A stretch of DNA of 64,000 bases from Caballeronia sp. Lep1P3 (GCF_022879595.1 NZ_CP084267.1:310001-374000), one strand, 5' to 3'; shown: positions 42,994 to 52,636, counted from the stretch's first letter. Made by a program: numbers and translations. Notes: generated by a model from the letters alone, not told the origin.

Positions 42994-45123
42994 TTGACTT
43001 CGAATATCCCCGACCCCATTCGCTTCGATTCATGGATCGGCGAGACCGCGCGCGCCATTCGCGACTTCGACTGGAGCAAGACGCCGCTCGGCGGCATCGA
43101 CACCTGGCCGCAAATGCTGCGCGCCGTCGTGCAGGCCATGCTGCGCAGCGCGCTGCCGATGGCCGTTCTCTGGGGCGAAGAAGGCACGCTCCTCTACAAC
43201 GACGCCTACGCGAAATTCTCGGGCGTGCGGCATCCCGGCATTCTCGGCTTGCCCATCGAGCGGGCGTGGCCGGAGGCATCGGAGTTCAATCGCAATGTGG
43301 TGGACTCGGGCCTGCGCGGGGAATCGCTGTCGTATCGCGACATCGGCTTCGTGCTGTCGAGAAGCGGCAAGCCCGCGCAAGTCTGGCTCGATCTGCACTA
43401 CAGCCCCTTGACCGGCGACGACGGCCTGCCCGCGGGCGTCCTCGCGATCGTCGTCGAAACGACCGGGCGCGTGCTGCTCGAACACGACCGCGCGCTCGCG
43501 GAAGCCGCGGTGAGCGAGGCCAACGAGCGCCTGCATCTCGCGATCAATTCGGGCGCGGTGCTCGGCGTGTTCGTATGGGACATCCCGAAGAATCGCGTGA
43601 AAGGCGATGAGCGCTTCGCGCGCACCTTCTCCGTTCCGTTCGAGCAAATCGCCGAAGGCTGGCCGCTCGAAGCCGTGCTGGACATCATGCATCCCGGGGA
43701 CCGCGAGCACGTTCAGGCGCTGATCGAGCGCACCGTGCGCGACGGCGTGCCGTATCGCGCGGAATATCGCATTCGCACGCCCGGCGACGGATGGATGTGG
43801 ATTCTCGCGACCGGCCGCTGCGACTACGACGGCCACGGCCGTCCCGCGCGCTTTCCGGGCGTGATCGTCGACATACACGATCGCCGGATCGCCGAAGAAA
43901 GCCTGAAGGAACTGACGCGCAGCCTGGAGGACAAGATTTCGGAAGCGGTCGCGGCGCGCATCGCGGTGGAAGCGCAGTTGCGGCAAAGCCTCAAGATGGA
44001 GGCGCTCGGCGCGATGACGGGCGGCGTCGCGCACGACTTCAACAACACGCTGCAGGCGATCAGCGGCAATCTGCAACTGCTGCAATATCTTCCGCCGACG
44101 GACCCGCGCGTGCCCGAACGCGTGCAGGCGGCCATGGAAGCGGTGCAGCGCGGCGCGAAGCTCGCGTCGCAATTGCTCTCGTTCGCGCGGCGGCAGCCGC
44201 AGTCGCCGGTGGTCATCAATCCGCGCCGCCTGCTCGATGAAATGCGCGAGCTCTTGCAGCATGCGGTGGGCGCGTCCGTCGTCATCGGCACGCACTTGCC
44301 GGATCATCCCTGGAACTTCTGCGTCGATCGCAATCAGCTCGAAAACGCGCTGCTCAATCTCGCGATCAACGCACGCGATGCGATTCGCGGCGACGGCAGC
44401 TTCACACTCGCGTGCACGAACGAAGTGCTCGACGAAGCCGCGTGCGAGGGCCGCGACTTGCGTCCCGGCGAATACGTGCGGCTCTCCGTGCGCGACGACG
44501 GCAGCGGCATGGCCGCCGACGTGCTGGAGCGCGCGTTCGAGCCGTTTTTCACGACCAAGGCCGAAGGACACGGCACCGGGCTCGGGCTCAGCATGGTGTT
44601 CGGCTTCGTGAAGCAGTCGGGCGGACACATCGACATGTCGAGCGCGGAGGGCGCGGGCACGACCGTCGATCTCTTCTTTCCGCGCAGCTACGACGCGGAA
44701 ACGGTGGTCACGGCGAACGGCGCGCTCACGCCGCAGACGGGCGGTGCGACCGTGCTCGTCGTCGACGACGATGCCGCCGTGCTTTCGTCGACCGTCGCGA
44801 TTCTCGAAGCGATGCGCTACATCGTGCTCAAGGCCGCGAACGGCGATGCCGCGATGAGCGTGCTGCAAAGCGGCGTGGGCGTCGACCTGATCGTCACGGA
44901 TGTGGTGATGCCGGGCAAGGTCAAATGCGAGGATCTCGCGCAATGGGCCTCGGCGCAGGCGCGGCCCGTGCCCGTCATTTACGTGTCCGGCTATACGCGC
45001 GACGTGATCTCGCGCGACGGCGCGCTGCGGCCCAACGTCACGCTTCTTGGCAAGCCGTATCGCGCCGAAGCGCTCGCCAAGGAAATCGCGGCGGCTCTCG
45101 AGGGCGCGGCGAATACGCGCTGA
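42994..45123 (+). CDS. Hybrid sensor histidine kinase with PAS domains and receiver
   Basis: A 709-residue soluble hybrid kinase. Two PAS-like domains occupy about 40-175 and 185-300 (the second has DREHVQALIERTVRDGVPYR, PAS_3 type). A dimerisation domain has phospho-acceptor His347 in GGVAHDFNNTLQ, the ATPase domain has LLNLAINARDAIRG and GTGLGLSMVFGF, and a C-terminal receiver (about 585-705) has LVVDDD and phospho-acceptor Asp636 in VTDVVMPG, with Lys in LLGKPYRAEAL. The start is taken as TTG 42994 because no ATG or GTG lies between the previous gene and the first PAS domain; the true start is uncertain. No HPt or output gene is adjacent. Confidence 0.85.
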   Translation: MTSNIPDPIRFDSWIGETARAIRDFDWSKTPLGGIDTWPQMLRAVVQAMLRSALPMAVLWGEEGTLLYNDAYAKFSGVRHPGILGLPIERAWPEASEFNRNVVDSGLRGESLSYRDIGFVLSRSGKPAQVWLDLHYSPLTGDDGLPAGVLAIVVETTGRVLLEHDRALAEAAVSEANERLHLAINSGAVLGVFVWDIPKNRVKGDERFARTFSVPFEQIAEGWPLEAVLDIMHPGDREHVQALIERTVRDGVPYRAEYRIRTPGDGWMWILATGRCDYDGHGRPARFPGVIVDIHDRRIAEESLKELTRSLEDKISEAVAARIAVEAQLRQSLKMEALGAMTGGVAHDFNNTLQAISGNLQLLQYLPPTDPRVPERVQAAMEAVQRGAKLASQLLSFARRQPQSPVVINPRRLLDEMRELLQHAVGASVVIGTHLPDHPWNFCVDRNQLENALLNLAINARDAIRGDGSFTLACTNEVLDEAACEGRDLRPGEYVRLSVRDDGSGMAADVLERAFEPFFTTKAEGHGTGLGLSMVFGFVKQSGGHIDMSSAEGAGTTVDLFFPRSYDAETVVTANGALTPQTGGATVLVVDDDAAVLSSTVAILEAMRYIVLKAANGDAAMSVLQSGVGVDLIVTDVVMPGKVKCEDLAQWASAQARPVPVIYVSGYTRDVISRDGALRPNVTLLGKPYRAEALAKEIAAALEGAANTR

Positions 45124-45234
45124 AGGCAAGATTTACCGGGACCGATCGAATCCATCGCTCATCTAAAGTGTTTGCCGATCGCGCCGTTAAGCAGCGAGGC
45201 ATTCACGGCCATCACGGCAGAAAGGATTCGAGCG

Positions 45235-47502
45235 GTGCAGGAAAGAGCCAGCGATTTTCTTGGAACCATCGGCGACGCGGTCGCACGGCGGCTTCCGTAC
45301 ATCGAATGCGCGCGCCGCATCGACGCCTTCGCGCTCGCGGTGCTGAGCGTCGCGCTCGTCGCGTGCATGACGCCGTTCGTGCCGCTGCCGTGGAACGTGC
45401 TGCTCGGCGCGGCGGCTGCCGGCGCCATGACCGTCATTCATCAGATGCTCGAATGGAGACGGCACATCTTCGTCGCGCAGCAGCTTTCCAACGGACTGCT
45501 TTCCATCGCCGAGGACTGTCTCAAGCTGCTCGACCTGGATGGCCGCGTCGTCTGCATCTCCGATGTCGGCCGCCGCCTGATCGAAGCGCCGCGCGCACAG
45601 GACATCGTCGGCGTGGACTGGCTCGCGCTGTGGGACGGGCCGGATGCGCGCGATGCGTTCGAACGCGCGAAGGCGGGCGAGTCGGTCTCGTTCTCCGGCA
45701 CTTGCCCGACGATGACCGGCGCGCGCAAATGGTGGACGTCCACATTCGCGCCCGTCTACGGCGAGGAAGGCCGCGTCGCGGCGGTCCTGTGCAAGTCGCG
45801 CGACATCACGGCGGAAGTGAGTCTCATCGACGAGCTGCGCGGCAATGCGCGCGTGCAGAAGGACATGGAAGACCACGTCGATGCCGTGTTCTGGACCGCG
45901 AGTCATGACTTCAGCGATCTGCTGCATGTGAGTTCCGCGTTCGAGCGCATGTGGGAGATGCCCGTGGCGGCGCTCAAGGCGGACAAGACGGCATGGATGG
46001 AGCGCGTGCATCCGGACGACATGCCGGGACTGCGCGGCAAGATGCGCGAAGCGGTGAGCCTGAGCGCGCCTTCGCAGAGCTATTTCCGCCTGTGTCTTGC
46101 CGACGACCGCACGCGCTGGGTGCGCGCCGATATCTATCCGGTGAGCGAAGACGGCGCGGTGTCGCGCGTGGTGAGCGTATGCGTCGATGCAACCGAGGAG
46201 CGCATGCATCTTCAGGAACTGCACCGCCTCGTGAACACGGACAGTCTCACCGGCCTGCACAACCGCAACGCGATGATGAATGCGCTGACGGAACGCTGCG
46301 CATCCGGCGAGCCGTTCGCGTACTTCTTCATCGACGTGGACCGCTTCAAGTCGATCAACGATACGGCCGGCCACAGCGCGGGCGATGCGGTGCTCAAGGC
46401 GATCGCGCAGCGCATCGGCGAAACGATGCCGCCGGGCGCCGTGGCCGCGCGCGCGGGCGGCGACGAGTTCACCGTGATCCTGCCGGGCACCTTCGATCAG
46501 GAGCGCATGGAACGCGCATGCAGGCGGCTTGCGCTCGCGTGCCGCAGGCCGATCAAGGTCGGCTGCAAGACCGTGACGATGACATGCTCCATCGGCGTCG
46601 CGCTCTATCCCGAACATGGCCGCACGCCGGAGGATCTGTTCATCAGCGCGGACATGGCGATGTATGCCGCCAAGCGCGCCGGGCGCAACGCGTTTCGCGT
46701 GTTCGGCGAGCGCGAGAAAGACGATCTCGCGCGCGCGCATCTCGAAACAGAGCTGCATGGCGCGATCCGCGACAATCAGTTCGTGCTGCATTATCAGCCG
46801 CAGTATCGTATCGATACGGGCGCGCTTGCCGGCGTGGAAGCGCTCGTGCGCTGGAATCATCCGCAACTGGGGCTGCTATCGCCGGGCGCGTTCGTGCCGG
46901 TGCTGGAGGAGAGCGGCCTCATCGTCGAGGCGGGACACTGGATCATCCGCGATGCGGTGCAGGCGGCGGCCCGGCTTGCCGCGGCCGTGCCCGAGGTGCG
47001 CTCCGTTGCGGTCAATGTGTCGCCGAAGCAGTTCCGCGATCCGCGTCTCGTCTCCGTGCTTCAGCACGCGATCAGGCGATGCGGCATCGACTCGCACTGC
47101 ATCACGCTCGAAATCACGGAGTCGGCGCTGATCGAAAACGTCGACGATGCGCAGGAAGTGCTGTCGAACGTGCGCGCGATGGGGGTGCGCATCGCCATCG
47201 ACGATTTCGGCACCGGCTATTCGAGCCTCAGCTATCTGGCGCGTTTTCGCCCCGATGTGCTGAAGCTCGACAAGTCGTTCGTCGACAACATCGCCACCGA
47301 CGCGATGATGCTCACGGTCGTCGAAGGCGTGATCGATCTGGCGCACAAGCTCGGCGTGGCCGTGATCGCGGAGGGCGTGGAGACGGCGGAGCAACTGGAA
47401 CGCCTGAAGCATGCGGGCTGCGACAAGATGCAGGGCTTCCTGCGTTCCCCGCCGGTGCCGTTGGAAGCGCTTCTGGAGCAGGTTGCCGTCGCGGAGATGT
47501 AG
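45235..47502 (+). CDS. PAS-GGDEF-EAL cyclic-di-GMP signalling protein
   Basis: A 755-residue membrane protein. Two membrane helices (about 31-49 and 52-68) are followed by two PAS domains (about 85-200 and 205-320), a GGDEF domain with intact GGDEF at 408-412, and an EAL domain with Glu-Ala-Leu at 535-537. EAL catalytic segments NVSPKQF, EITESALI, DDFGTGYSSLSYL, LDKSFV and AEGVE are all present, so both synthesis and hydrolysis of c-di-GMP look possible. GTG 45235 has AAAGGA 8 bases upstream and is preferred over TTG 45172. It follows the hybrid kinase on the same strand and could be regulated with it. Confidence 0.9.
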   Translation: MQERASDFLGTIGDAVARRLPYIECARRIDAFALAVLSVALVACMTPFVPLPWNVLLGAAAAGAMTVIHQMLEWRRHIFVAQQLSNGLLSIAEDCLKLLDLDGRVVCISDVGRRLIEAPRAQDIVGVDWLALWDGPDARDAFERAKAGESVSFSGTCPTMTGARKWWTSTFAPVYGEEGRVAAVLCKSRDITAEVSLIDELRGNARVQKDMEDHVDAVFWTASHDFSDLLHVSSAFERMWEMPVAALKADKTAWMERVHPDDMPGLRGKMREAVSLSAPSQSYFRLCLADDRTRWVRADIYPVSEDGAVSRVVSVCVDATEERMHLQELHRLVNTDSLTGLHNRNAMMNALTERCASGEPFAYFFIDVDRFKSINDTAGHSAGDAVLKAIAQRIGETMPPGAVAARAGGDEFTVILPGTFDQERMERACRRLALACRRPIKVGCKTVTMTCSIGVALYPEHGRTPEDLFISADMAMYAAKRAGRNAFRVFGEREKDDLARAHLETELHGAIRDNQFVLHYQPQYRIDTGALAGVEALVRWNHPQLGLLSPGAFVPVLEESGLIVEAGHWIIRDAVQAAARLAAAVPEVRSVAVNVSPKQFRDPRLVSVLQHAIRRCGIDSHCITLEITESALIENVDDAQEVLSNVRAMGVRIAIDDFGTGYSSLSYLARFRPDVLKLDKSFVDNIATDAMMLTVVEGVIDLAHKLGVAVIAEGVETAEQLERLKHAGCDKMQGFLRSPPVPLEALLEQVAVAEM

Positions 47503-47543
47503 CGGCGGCATCGTCGTCGCAACGACTCGCCGGATAGCCGCGC

Positions 47544-48494
47544 CTATGCACGAAGCGTTCGCGCAGACCGGCCGGAACGAGCGCGCGGCGCGAATATCGG
47601 CATTCTCTCGAGAATCCAGTCGAGCAGTTCCTGCGGTCCCGCCGCGAGCGGTCTGTCCGCCTTCACGAGCACGCGCGCATGCGTGCCTTCGAAGAGCGGA
47701 TGCGCAATGGGCACGGTCTTCATTTCACCGCTTGCTATCTCGCGATATGCGGCGAATGCGCCGATCGGCGTGACGAACGCTCCCGCGCTCACGATGCGCT
47801 TCAACGCCGTCAGCGAATTCGTCGTGAGCGTCGCGCGCACGGCGATGTTGTCGGTCGTCGCGAGCATCTTCAACACATGGCCGATGCCGAACGAAGGCGG
47901 CATGACGGCTAACGGATAGTCGAGCAGATCGGCGACGCGCGCTGCCCCGCCCCGCGCGACGAGCGAATGATCGCGCCGCGCGAGCAGCACGACGGGCTGC
48001 GGCGAACTCGCGCGAACCTCGATGCGCGGATGCGGCGGTGCGTTGTACGCGAGTCCGATATGCGCGCGGCTTTGCGCGACTTCTTCGATCACGTCGTCGA
48101 CGGGCAGCGTGTCCACGCCGATGTCGAGGCCCGGATACCGCGCGCTGAACGGCGCAAGCACATTGTCGACGAGCGTATCGACATAGCCTTCGCTCACGGC
48201 CAGTCTGATATGCCCTTGTTTCAGGCCCTTTAGCGCATGAAGCTGATCTTCCAGCTTCTCCTGCTGCGAGCGATGCCCGCGCCAGAATTCGAGCAGATGA
48301 AACGCGGCTTCGGTCGGCCGCACGCCGCGCGCCTGCCGCTCGAAAAGCGTCGTGTCCAGTTCCGTTTCCAGCAGCCTGATCTGCCGCGCGATGACCGATG
48401 GCGACGTGTTCAGATGATCGGCTGCGCCGCGGATCGTGCCGTGCGCCAGCACTTCGTTGAAATAGCGCAGACGCTGCTGATTGATCTCGCGCAT
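47544..48494 (-). CDS. LysR-family transcriptional regulator
   Basis: A 316-residue LysR-type regulator. The helix-turn-helix is at about 4-64 ([41 protein letters not shown]), followed by an effector-binding domain ([19 protein letters not shown]). ATG 48494 has GAGGAGA upstream, so the 26-residue extension to 48572 is rejected. It diverges from the exported hydrolase gene at 48618, and a 19-base inverted repeat lies in the gap. The helix-turn-helix (PSVIARQI) is divergent but complete. Confidence 0.88.
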   Translation of the reverse strand: MREINQQRLRYFNEVLAHGTIRGAADHLNTSPSVIARQIRLLETELDTTLFERQARGVRPTEAAFHLLEFWRGHRSQQEKLEDQLHALKGLKQGHIRLAVSEGYVDTLVDNVLAPFSARYPGLDIGVDTLPVDDVIEEVAQSRAHIGLAYNAPPHPRIEVRASSPQPVVLLARRDHSLVARGGAARVADLLDYPLAVMPPSFGIGHVLKMLATTDNIAVRATLTTNSLTALKRIVSAGAFVTPIGAFAAYREIASGEMKTVPIAHPLFEGTHARVLVKADRPLAAGPQELLDWILERMPIFAPRARSGRSARTLRA

Positions 48495-48515
48495 GGTCCC
48501 GGTCTCCTCAAAGTG

Positions 48516-48534
48516 CGTTGCTCTCAGGGCAACG
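48516..48534. promoter_or_regulatory. Inverted repeat between LysR gene and exported hydrolase
   Basis: CGTTGC and GCAACG with a 7-base spacer. It lies 21 bases before the LysR start and 83 before the hydrolase start, and is a candidate LysR binding site. Confidence 0.45.
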
Positions 48535-48617
48535 ATACGTGAACTTTGTTGCGGTTGCTCACACGGCGTCATGCGCCCAACATTGCATCACGCGAACGCA
48601 CATCGAGGAGAGAGATC

Positions 48618-49649
48618 ATGACCGAACACATCAACGGATCGCGCCGCCGTCTTCTTGGCGCGGCAATCGCGGGCGTCGGCGCGATGCAACCGGGATTCAG
48701 CGGCGTCGTGCGCGCGCAGGCGTCGAGTGCGACGAGTGCGGCGAGTGCGACTTCATTCGGCGATATCAGGCAGATCAACGCGGGCACGCTCGATATCGGC
48801 TATGCGCAGGCAGGCCCCGAGAACGGTGCGCCCGTGATCCTGTTGCACGGCTGGCCCTACGACATCCACAGCTTCGCCGAAGTCGCGCCGATGCTCGCGG
48901 CGGCGGGCTACCGCGTGATCGTGCCTTATCTGCGCGGCTACGGGTCGACGCGTTTCCTTTCCGCCGATACACCGCGCAACGGGCAGCAGGCGGTCGTGGC
49001 GGTGGACATCATCGCGCTCATGGATGCGCTGCGCATTGAACGCGCGCTCGTCGCGGGCTTCGACTGGGGCGCGCGCACCGCGAACATCATGGCGGCGCTC
49101 TGGCCGGAACGCTGCAAGGCGCTCGTATCGGTGAGCGGCTATCTGATCGGCAGCCAGGAGGCGAATCGCGCGCCGTTGCCGCCCAAGGCCGAGCTTGCGT
49201 GGTGGTATCAGTTCTACTTCGCGACGGAACGCGGCCGCGCAGGGTATGCAGCGAATCGCCGCGGGTTCTCGAAGCTCATCTGGCAGACGGCGTCGCCGCA
49301 ATGGCATTTCGACGATGCGACGTTCGAACGCTCCGCGCAAGCGTTCGACAATCCCGATCACGTGGCGGTCGTGATTCACAACTATCGCTGGCGGCTGAGT
49401 CTCGCGGAAGGCGAGCCGCAGTACGACGCGCTCGAAAAGCGCCTTGCTGCCGCGCCGTCGATCGGCATCCCGACGATCACGATGGAAGGCGACGCGAACG
49501 GCGCGCCGCATCCCGCGCCCGCCGCCTATGCTAAGAAGTTCTCCGGCCCGTATCGTCATGTGGACGTGACGGGCGGCGTCGGACACAACTTGCCGCAGGA
49601 AGCGCCCAGGGCTTTCGCCGATGCCGTCATCGCAGCGGATCGAATGTAG
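48618..49649 (+). CDS. Tat-exported alpha/beta hydrolase, epoxide hydrolase-like
   Basis: A 343-residue alpha/beta hydrolase. The N-terminus has a twin-arginine signal (GSRRRLLGAAIAGVGA, then cleavage near VRAQA at about 38), so it is probably folded in the cytoplasm and sent to the periplasm. The oxyanion motif is LLHGWPYDIHSF. The nucleophile elbow reads AGFDWGAR, with Asp in place of Ser, as in epoxide hydrolases and haloalkane dehalogenases. The catalytic His is in GGVGHNLPQEAP near the C-terminus. ATG 48618 follows GAGGAGAGAG. The divergent LysR gene is the likely regulator. Confidence 0.85.
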   Translation: MTEHINGSRRRLLGAAIAGVGAMQPGFSGVVRAQASSATSAASATSFGDIRQINAGTLDIGYAQAGPENGAPVILLHGWPYDIHSFAEVAPMLAAAGYRVIVPYLRGYGSTRFLSADTPRNGQQAVVAVDIIALMDALRIERALVAGFDWGARTANIMAALWPERCKALVSVSGYLIGSQEANRAPLPPKAELAWWYQFYFATERGRAGYAANRRGFSKLIWQTASPQWHFDDATFERSAQAFDNPDHVAVVIHNYRWRLSLAEGEPQYDALEKRLAAAPSIGIPTITMEGDANGAPHPAPAAYAKKFSGPYRHVDVTGGVGHNLPQEAPRAFADAVIAADRM

Positions 49650-49817
49650 GCGCAAACGTTCGCCTTCCCGCCAGCATTGATTCCGCTTTCAAACCGCATT
49701 TCAGAAGCGTTTCGCGCGCTGCAATTTTCGTCAGCTCAGTGTGGCGTTTCCCACATATCGCCTCTCCGTTCTTGCGCACAATCCGTTCCGTCTAATGAAT
49801 AAAAACAAACGCCCGAA

Positions 49818-49835
49818 GGCCGCACCATAGCGGCC
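49818..49835 (+). promoter_or_regulatory. Hairpin in the 5' leader of the curli operon
   Basis: GGCCGC and GCGGCC around ACCATA, ending about 10 bases before the GGGGAAG ribosome site of csgE. It is a perfect 6-base stem that could modulate translation or mRNA stability. Confidence 0.4.
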
Positions 49836-49854
49836 AGGGGCATACGGGGAAGTC

Positions 49855-50520
49855 ATGCAGCGAGAGAAGAAAGTGCCCGCCCAAGCGCGCGCCATCGCAG
49901 TGTGCATCATTGCTTCATCGGCCATGTCGAGCCATGCGTTCGCTCAGGATGCCGAAGGAAATACCGCCGTACATGCCGATGCCAGCGGCCAGGCGCGCGC
50001 GCTCATTTCGCTGCCGACGACGCCGACGCCGAGTCCCGTTGGCAAGACCACGCCGTTGCCCGCCGCGAACGCCGCGCCGCTTTCATCGCGTGGCACGGTG
50101 AACGCATCGGAATCGCTCGAAAAGAGCGCGACGCTCGCCGGGACGCCGCGCGCCCGGACCGCCGACGTCAACGGTCAGGAGCCGCTCGACGACGCGCTCG
50201 GCGGCGTGGTCACCACCGACACCGTCACGCTCGCGGGCCAGGACTTCTATAACGGCTTTGCGCAGGCGTGGGGCGCCATTCCGCTCGCGCAGCGCTACAT
50301 CGTGTCGGTTCACGAGCGCCCGTCGGCACGCTACGGCAGCCTCGTGTGGGTGGAATTCCGCCAGCGCCGCGTCTTTCAGGCATTCCTGCCGATTGCGCGC
50401 GCGAACGTGCGGCCCGTCGCGGAAGGCGCGGCACAGGTGGCGTTCCAGAACGTCATGCAGGCGGACCTCACGCGCCTGCTCTTTCGCGACGCCGACATGG
50501 CGAACGACGAACTCCAATAA
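49855..50520 (+). CDS. csgE: Curli assembly protein CsgE
   Basis: A 221-residue exported protein. The signal peptide ends near SSHAFA (about residue 30). A Pro/Thr/Ser-rich spacer (about 50-85) is followed by the CsgE domain at about 120-220: LAGQDFYNGFAQAWG, IVSVHERPSARYGSLVWVEF and FQNVMQADLTRLLFRD. In E. coli CsgE is the periplasmic cap of the CsgG pore that guides subunits out. This protein is longer than E. coli CsgE (about 129 residues) because of the N-terminal spacer. First gene of a csgE-F-G-B-A operon; ATG 49855 has GGGGAAG upstream. Confidence 0.88.
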   Translation: MQREKKVPAQARAIAVCIIASSAMSSHAFAQDAEGNTAVHADASGQARALISLPTTPTPSPVGKTTPLPAANAAPLSSRGTVNASESLEKSATLAGTPRARTADVNGQEPLDDALGGVVTTDTVTLAGQDFYNGFAQAWGAIPLAQRYIVSVHERPSARYGSLVWVEFRQRRVFQAFLPIARANVRPVAEGAAQVAFQNVMQADLTRLLFRDADMANDELQ

Positions 50521-50550
50521 AAAGCAACACGGCCAATTACGGGGATCACC

Positions 50551-51003
50551 ATGAAAACCAATGCGCTTGCCCGCAGCGCCATGCTCGCCTGCGCGCTCTC
50601 GATGCCGCTTCTGATGCCGTCCACCGCTGCTCATGCAACGTCGCTCGTGTACGAACCGGTGAATCCGAACTTCGGCGGCAATCCGCTCAACGGCGCGAAT
50701 CTGCTCAACGAAGCGAACGCGCAGAACAAGTACAAGGACCCGTCGGCGACCGACTACGGCACCGGCAGCCAGTCCACGCTCGATCAGTTCAACTCGCAAT
50801 TGCAGCAGGCGATTCTCTCGCGCGTGGCGTCGTCGATCTCCAGCTCGATCGTCGGCACCGACGGCACGCTGCATCCCGGCACCATCAACACGGGAAATTT
50901 CTCGATTGCGATCACATCGGTGACGGGCGGCAACCTGCAAGTGACGACGACCGACAAGACGACGGGCGCATCGACCACGTTCATCGTCGGCAACGGACAG
51001 TAA
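50551..51003 (+). CDS. csgF: Curli assembly protein CsgF
   Basis: A 150-residue exported protein. A signal peptide (LACALSMPLLMPSTAAHA) precedes TSLVYEPVNPNFGGNPLNGANLL, the CsgF segment that inserts into the CsgG pore. In curli systems CsgF is displayed outside and couples the pore to the nucleator. Its length matches E. coli CsgF (138). It starts 30 bases after csgE, with GGGG upstream. Confidence 0.93.
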   Translation: MKTNALARSAMLACALSMPLLMPSTAAHATSLVYEPVNPNFGGNPLNGANLLNEANAQNKYKDPSATDYGTGSQSTLDQFNSQLQQAILSRVASSISSSIVGTDGTLHPGTINTGNFSIAITSVTGGNLQVTTTDKTTGASTTFIVGNGQ

Positions 51004-51019
51004 AGCGAGAGCCAAAAGA

Positions 51020-51961
51020 ATGAACAAGAACGCACTCAGGACCACGGCCACGCGCGCGGCGCTTGCGGCCGCCGTCATCGGTTCCATGCTGCTCGCCGGC
51101 TGCGTCACCGCGCCGATGCCTTCGGCCGGGAACGCGACGCTCACGCCGCCCACGCGGATCACGCGCGATCTCACGCATCTGCCGCCGCCCAAGGGCAGGA
51201 TCGTCGCGGCCGTGTACGGCTTTCGGGATCTCACCGGGCAGTACAAGCCGTCGCCGGACAGCTCGTTTTCGTCGCAAGTGACGCAGGGCGGCGCGTCGTT
51301 TCTCGTGAAGGCGATGCGCGATTCCGGCTGGTTCACGCCGGTGGAGCGCGAGAACCTTCAGGACCTGCTGACCGAGCGCAAGATCATGCGCGCCCTCGAA
51401 ACGCCGGACGACAAGAACCGCGCGGGATCGAACATCGCGCAGATCGGTGCGCTCGCGCCGGCGAGCATCGTGCTCGAAGGCGGCATCGTCGGCTATGACT
51501 CGAACATCCGCACGGGCGGCGCGGGCGTTGCATATCTCGGCATTTCGGCGTCGCAGCAGTATCGCGTGGATCAGGTGACGGTGAACCTGCGCGCGGTGGA
51601 TATCCGCAACGGCACCATTCTCAACAGCGTCTCGACTACGAAAACCATCTATTCGGTTCAGGTCGATACGGGCGTGTACCGCTTCATCGGCTTCAAAGAC
51701 TTGCTGCAGGCCGAACTCGGCATGACGCGCAACGAGCCGCAGCAATTGTGCGTGAACGAGGCGATCGAATCGGCGCTCGTGCATCTGATCGTGCAGGGCG
51801 TCGCGAACCAGACGTGGGCGCTCAAGGACATGAAGGACTGGTACGACCCGACGATGCAGCGCTATCTGCTGGAAAACCAGGGCTACGCCGCGACGATGGA
51901 AGCGGTCAATCCGCCGTATAGCGCGGTGAAGGTCGATCCGCCCAAAACCTTCGGTGGCTGA
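51020..51961 (+). CDS. csgG: Curli secretion channel CsgG
   Basis: A 313-residue outer-membrane lipoprotein. The lipobox LLAGC has Cys28. The CsgG core is visible as GRIVAAVYGFRDLTGQYKPS, SFSSQVTQGGASFLVKAM, WFTPVERENLQDLLTERKI and LEGGIVGYDSNIRTGGAG. Nine subunits form the 36-stranded export pore for curli subunits in E. coli. The C-terminus is about 35 residues longer than the E. coli protein. It starts 16 bases after csgF. Confidence 0.95.
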   Translation: MNKNALRTTATRAALAAAVIGSMLLAGCVTAPMPSAGNATLTPPTRITRDLTHLPPPKGRIVAAVYGFRDLTGQYKPSPDSSFSSQVTQGGASFLVKAMRDSGWFTPVERENLQDLLTERKIMRALETPDDKNRAGSNIAQIGALAPASIVLEGGIVGYDSNIRTGGAGVAYLGISASQQYRVDQVTVNLRAVDIRNGTILNSVSTTKTIYSVQVDTGVYRFIGFKDLLQAELGMTRNEPQQLCVNEAIESALVHLIVQGVANQTWALKDMKDWYDPTMQRYLLENQGYAATMEAVNPPYSAVKVDPPKTFGG

Positions 51962-51983
51962 TTCAATGAATAAGGACGACGAA

Positions 51984-52523
51984 ATGATTCCACCACTCGC
52001 GCCCTGGCGCGCTTCGAAGATCGCGCTCTGCGCGACGGTATTCGCGGTCGTGAGTCTCTCGCTTGCGGTCTTCGCGGCGGACCTGTCGCCAGTGTCGGAC
52101 CTCGGTCCATCGGAACCGGGATTCGGCGGCGGCGCGCAAGTGGCCCGCGTATCGCAGGCGGGATCGGGCAACCGGTTCAGCGGCGTGCAGTCGGGACAGA
52201 ACGCGCTGATGGCGAATCAGGCGGGCATCGCGAACGCGGCGGCTATCGCGCAGTCCGGCAACGACAACTGGAGCGCGCTTGCGCAGAGCGGCAACGGCAA
52301 TCAGTTTGCCGGCGTGCAGGCCGGTACGGGCAATCGCTCCGTCGCGGTGCAAAACGGCAGCGGCAACGCGGCCACGGTGACGCAGATCGGCTCGTCGATG
52401 TCGTCGCAAGTGACGCAACTCGGCATCAACAACGAAGTGTCGATCCTGCAAAGCCGCAACGGCGCCGGGCTACAGGTGATGCAAAACGGCAATGGCGCAA
52501 GGGCGTCGGTGCTCATGAAGTAA
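51984..52523 (+). CDS. csgB: Curlin-repeat protein, CsgB-like nucleator
   Basis: A 179-residue exported protein. The signal peptide is SKIALCATVFAVVSLSLAVFA. From about residue 50 it consists of curlin repeats with the S/N-x5-Q-x-G-x-x-N pattern: VSQAGSGNRFSGVQSGQNAL, AIAQSGNDNWSALAQSGNGN, VQAGTGNRSVAVQNGSGNAA. The C-terminus VMQNGNGARASVLMK is basic, as in CsgB, the minor subunit that anchors and nucleates curli fibres. ATG 51984 has AAGGA at good spacing; the upstream ATG 51966 has none. Confidence 0.82.
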   Translation: MIPPLAPWRASKIALCATVFAVVSLSLAVFAADLSPVSDLGPSEPGFGGGAQVARVSQAGSGNRFSGVQSGQNALMANQAGIANAAAIAQSGNDNWSALAQSGNGNQFAGVQAGTGNRSVAVQNGSGNAATVTQIGSSMSSQVTQLGINNEVSILQSRNGAGLQVMQNGNGARASVLMK

Positions 52524-52620
52524 TTGGATTTTCGACCTTGGCGGCGACGTCACGGTGCGAGGAGACCGCAGTAAGGCAGTGCTTTCGGTTCAAAGCGGGT
52601 GCAGTTCGGTCGGTCCGGAG

Positions 52621-52636
52621 GGCAGCAGGGGCTGCC
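52621..52636 (+). promoter_or_regulatory. Hairpin between csgB and csgA
   Basis: GGCAGC-AGGG-GCTGCC in the 166-base gap. A perfect 6-base stem without a T tract; it could be a 3' stabiliser for the upstream message or a processing/attenuation site that sets the csgA:csgB ratio. Confidence 0.4.

Noticed and set aside
43030..45129. A 699-codon minus-strand open frame opposite the hybrid kinase
   Set aside because: Arg/His/Asp-rich shadow of the kinase gene, whose sense strand carries all expected histidine-kinase and receiver motifs.
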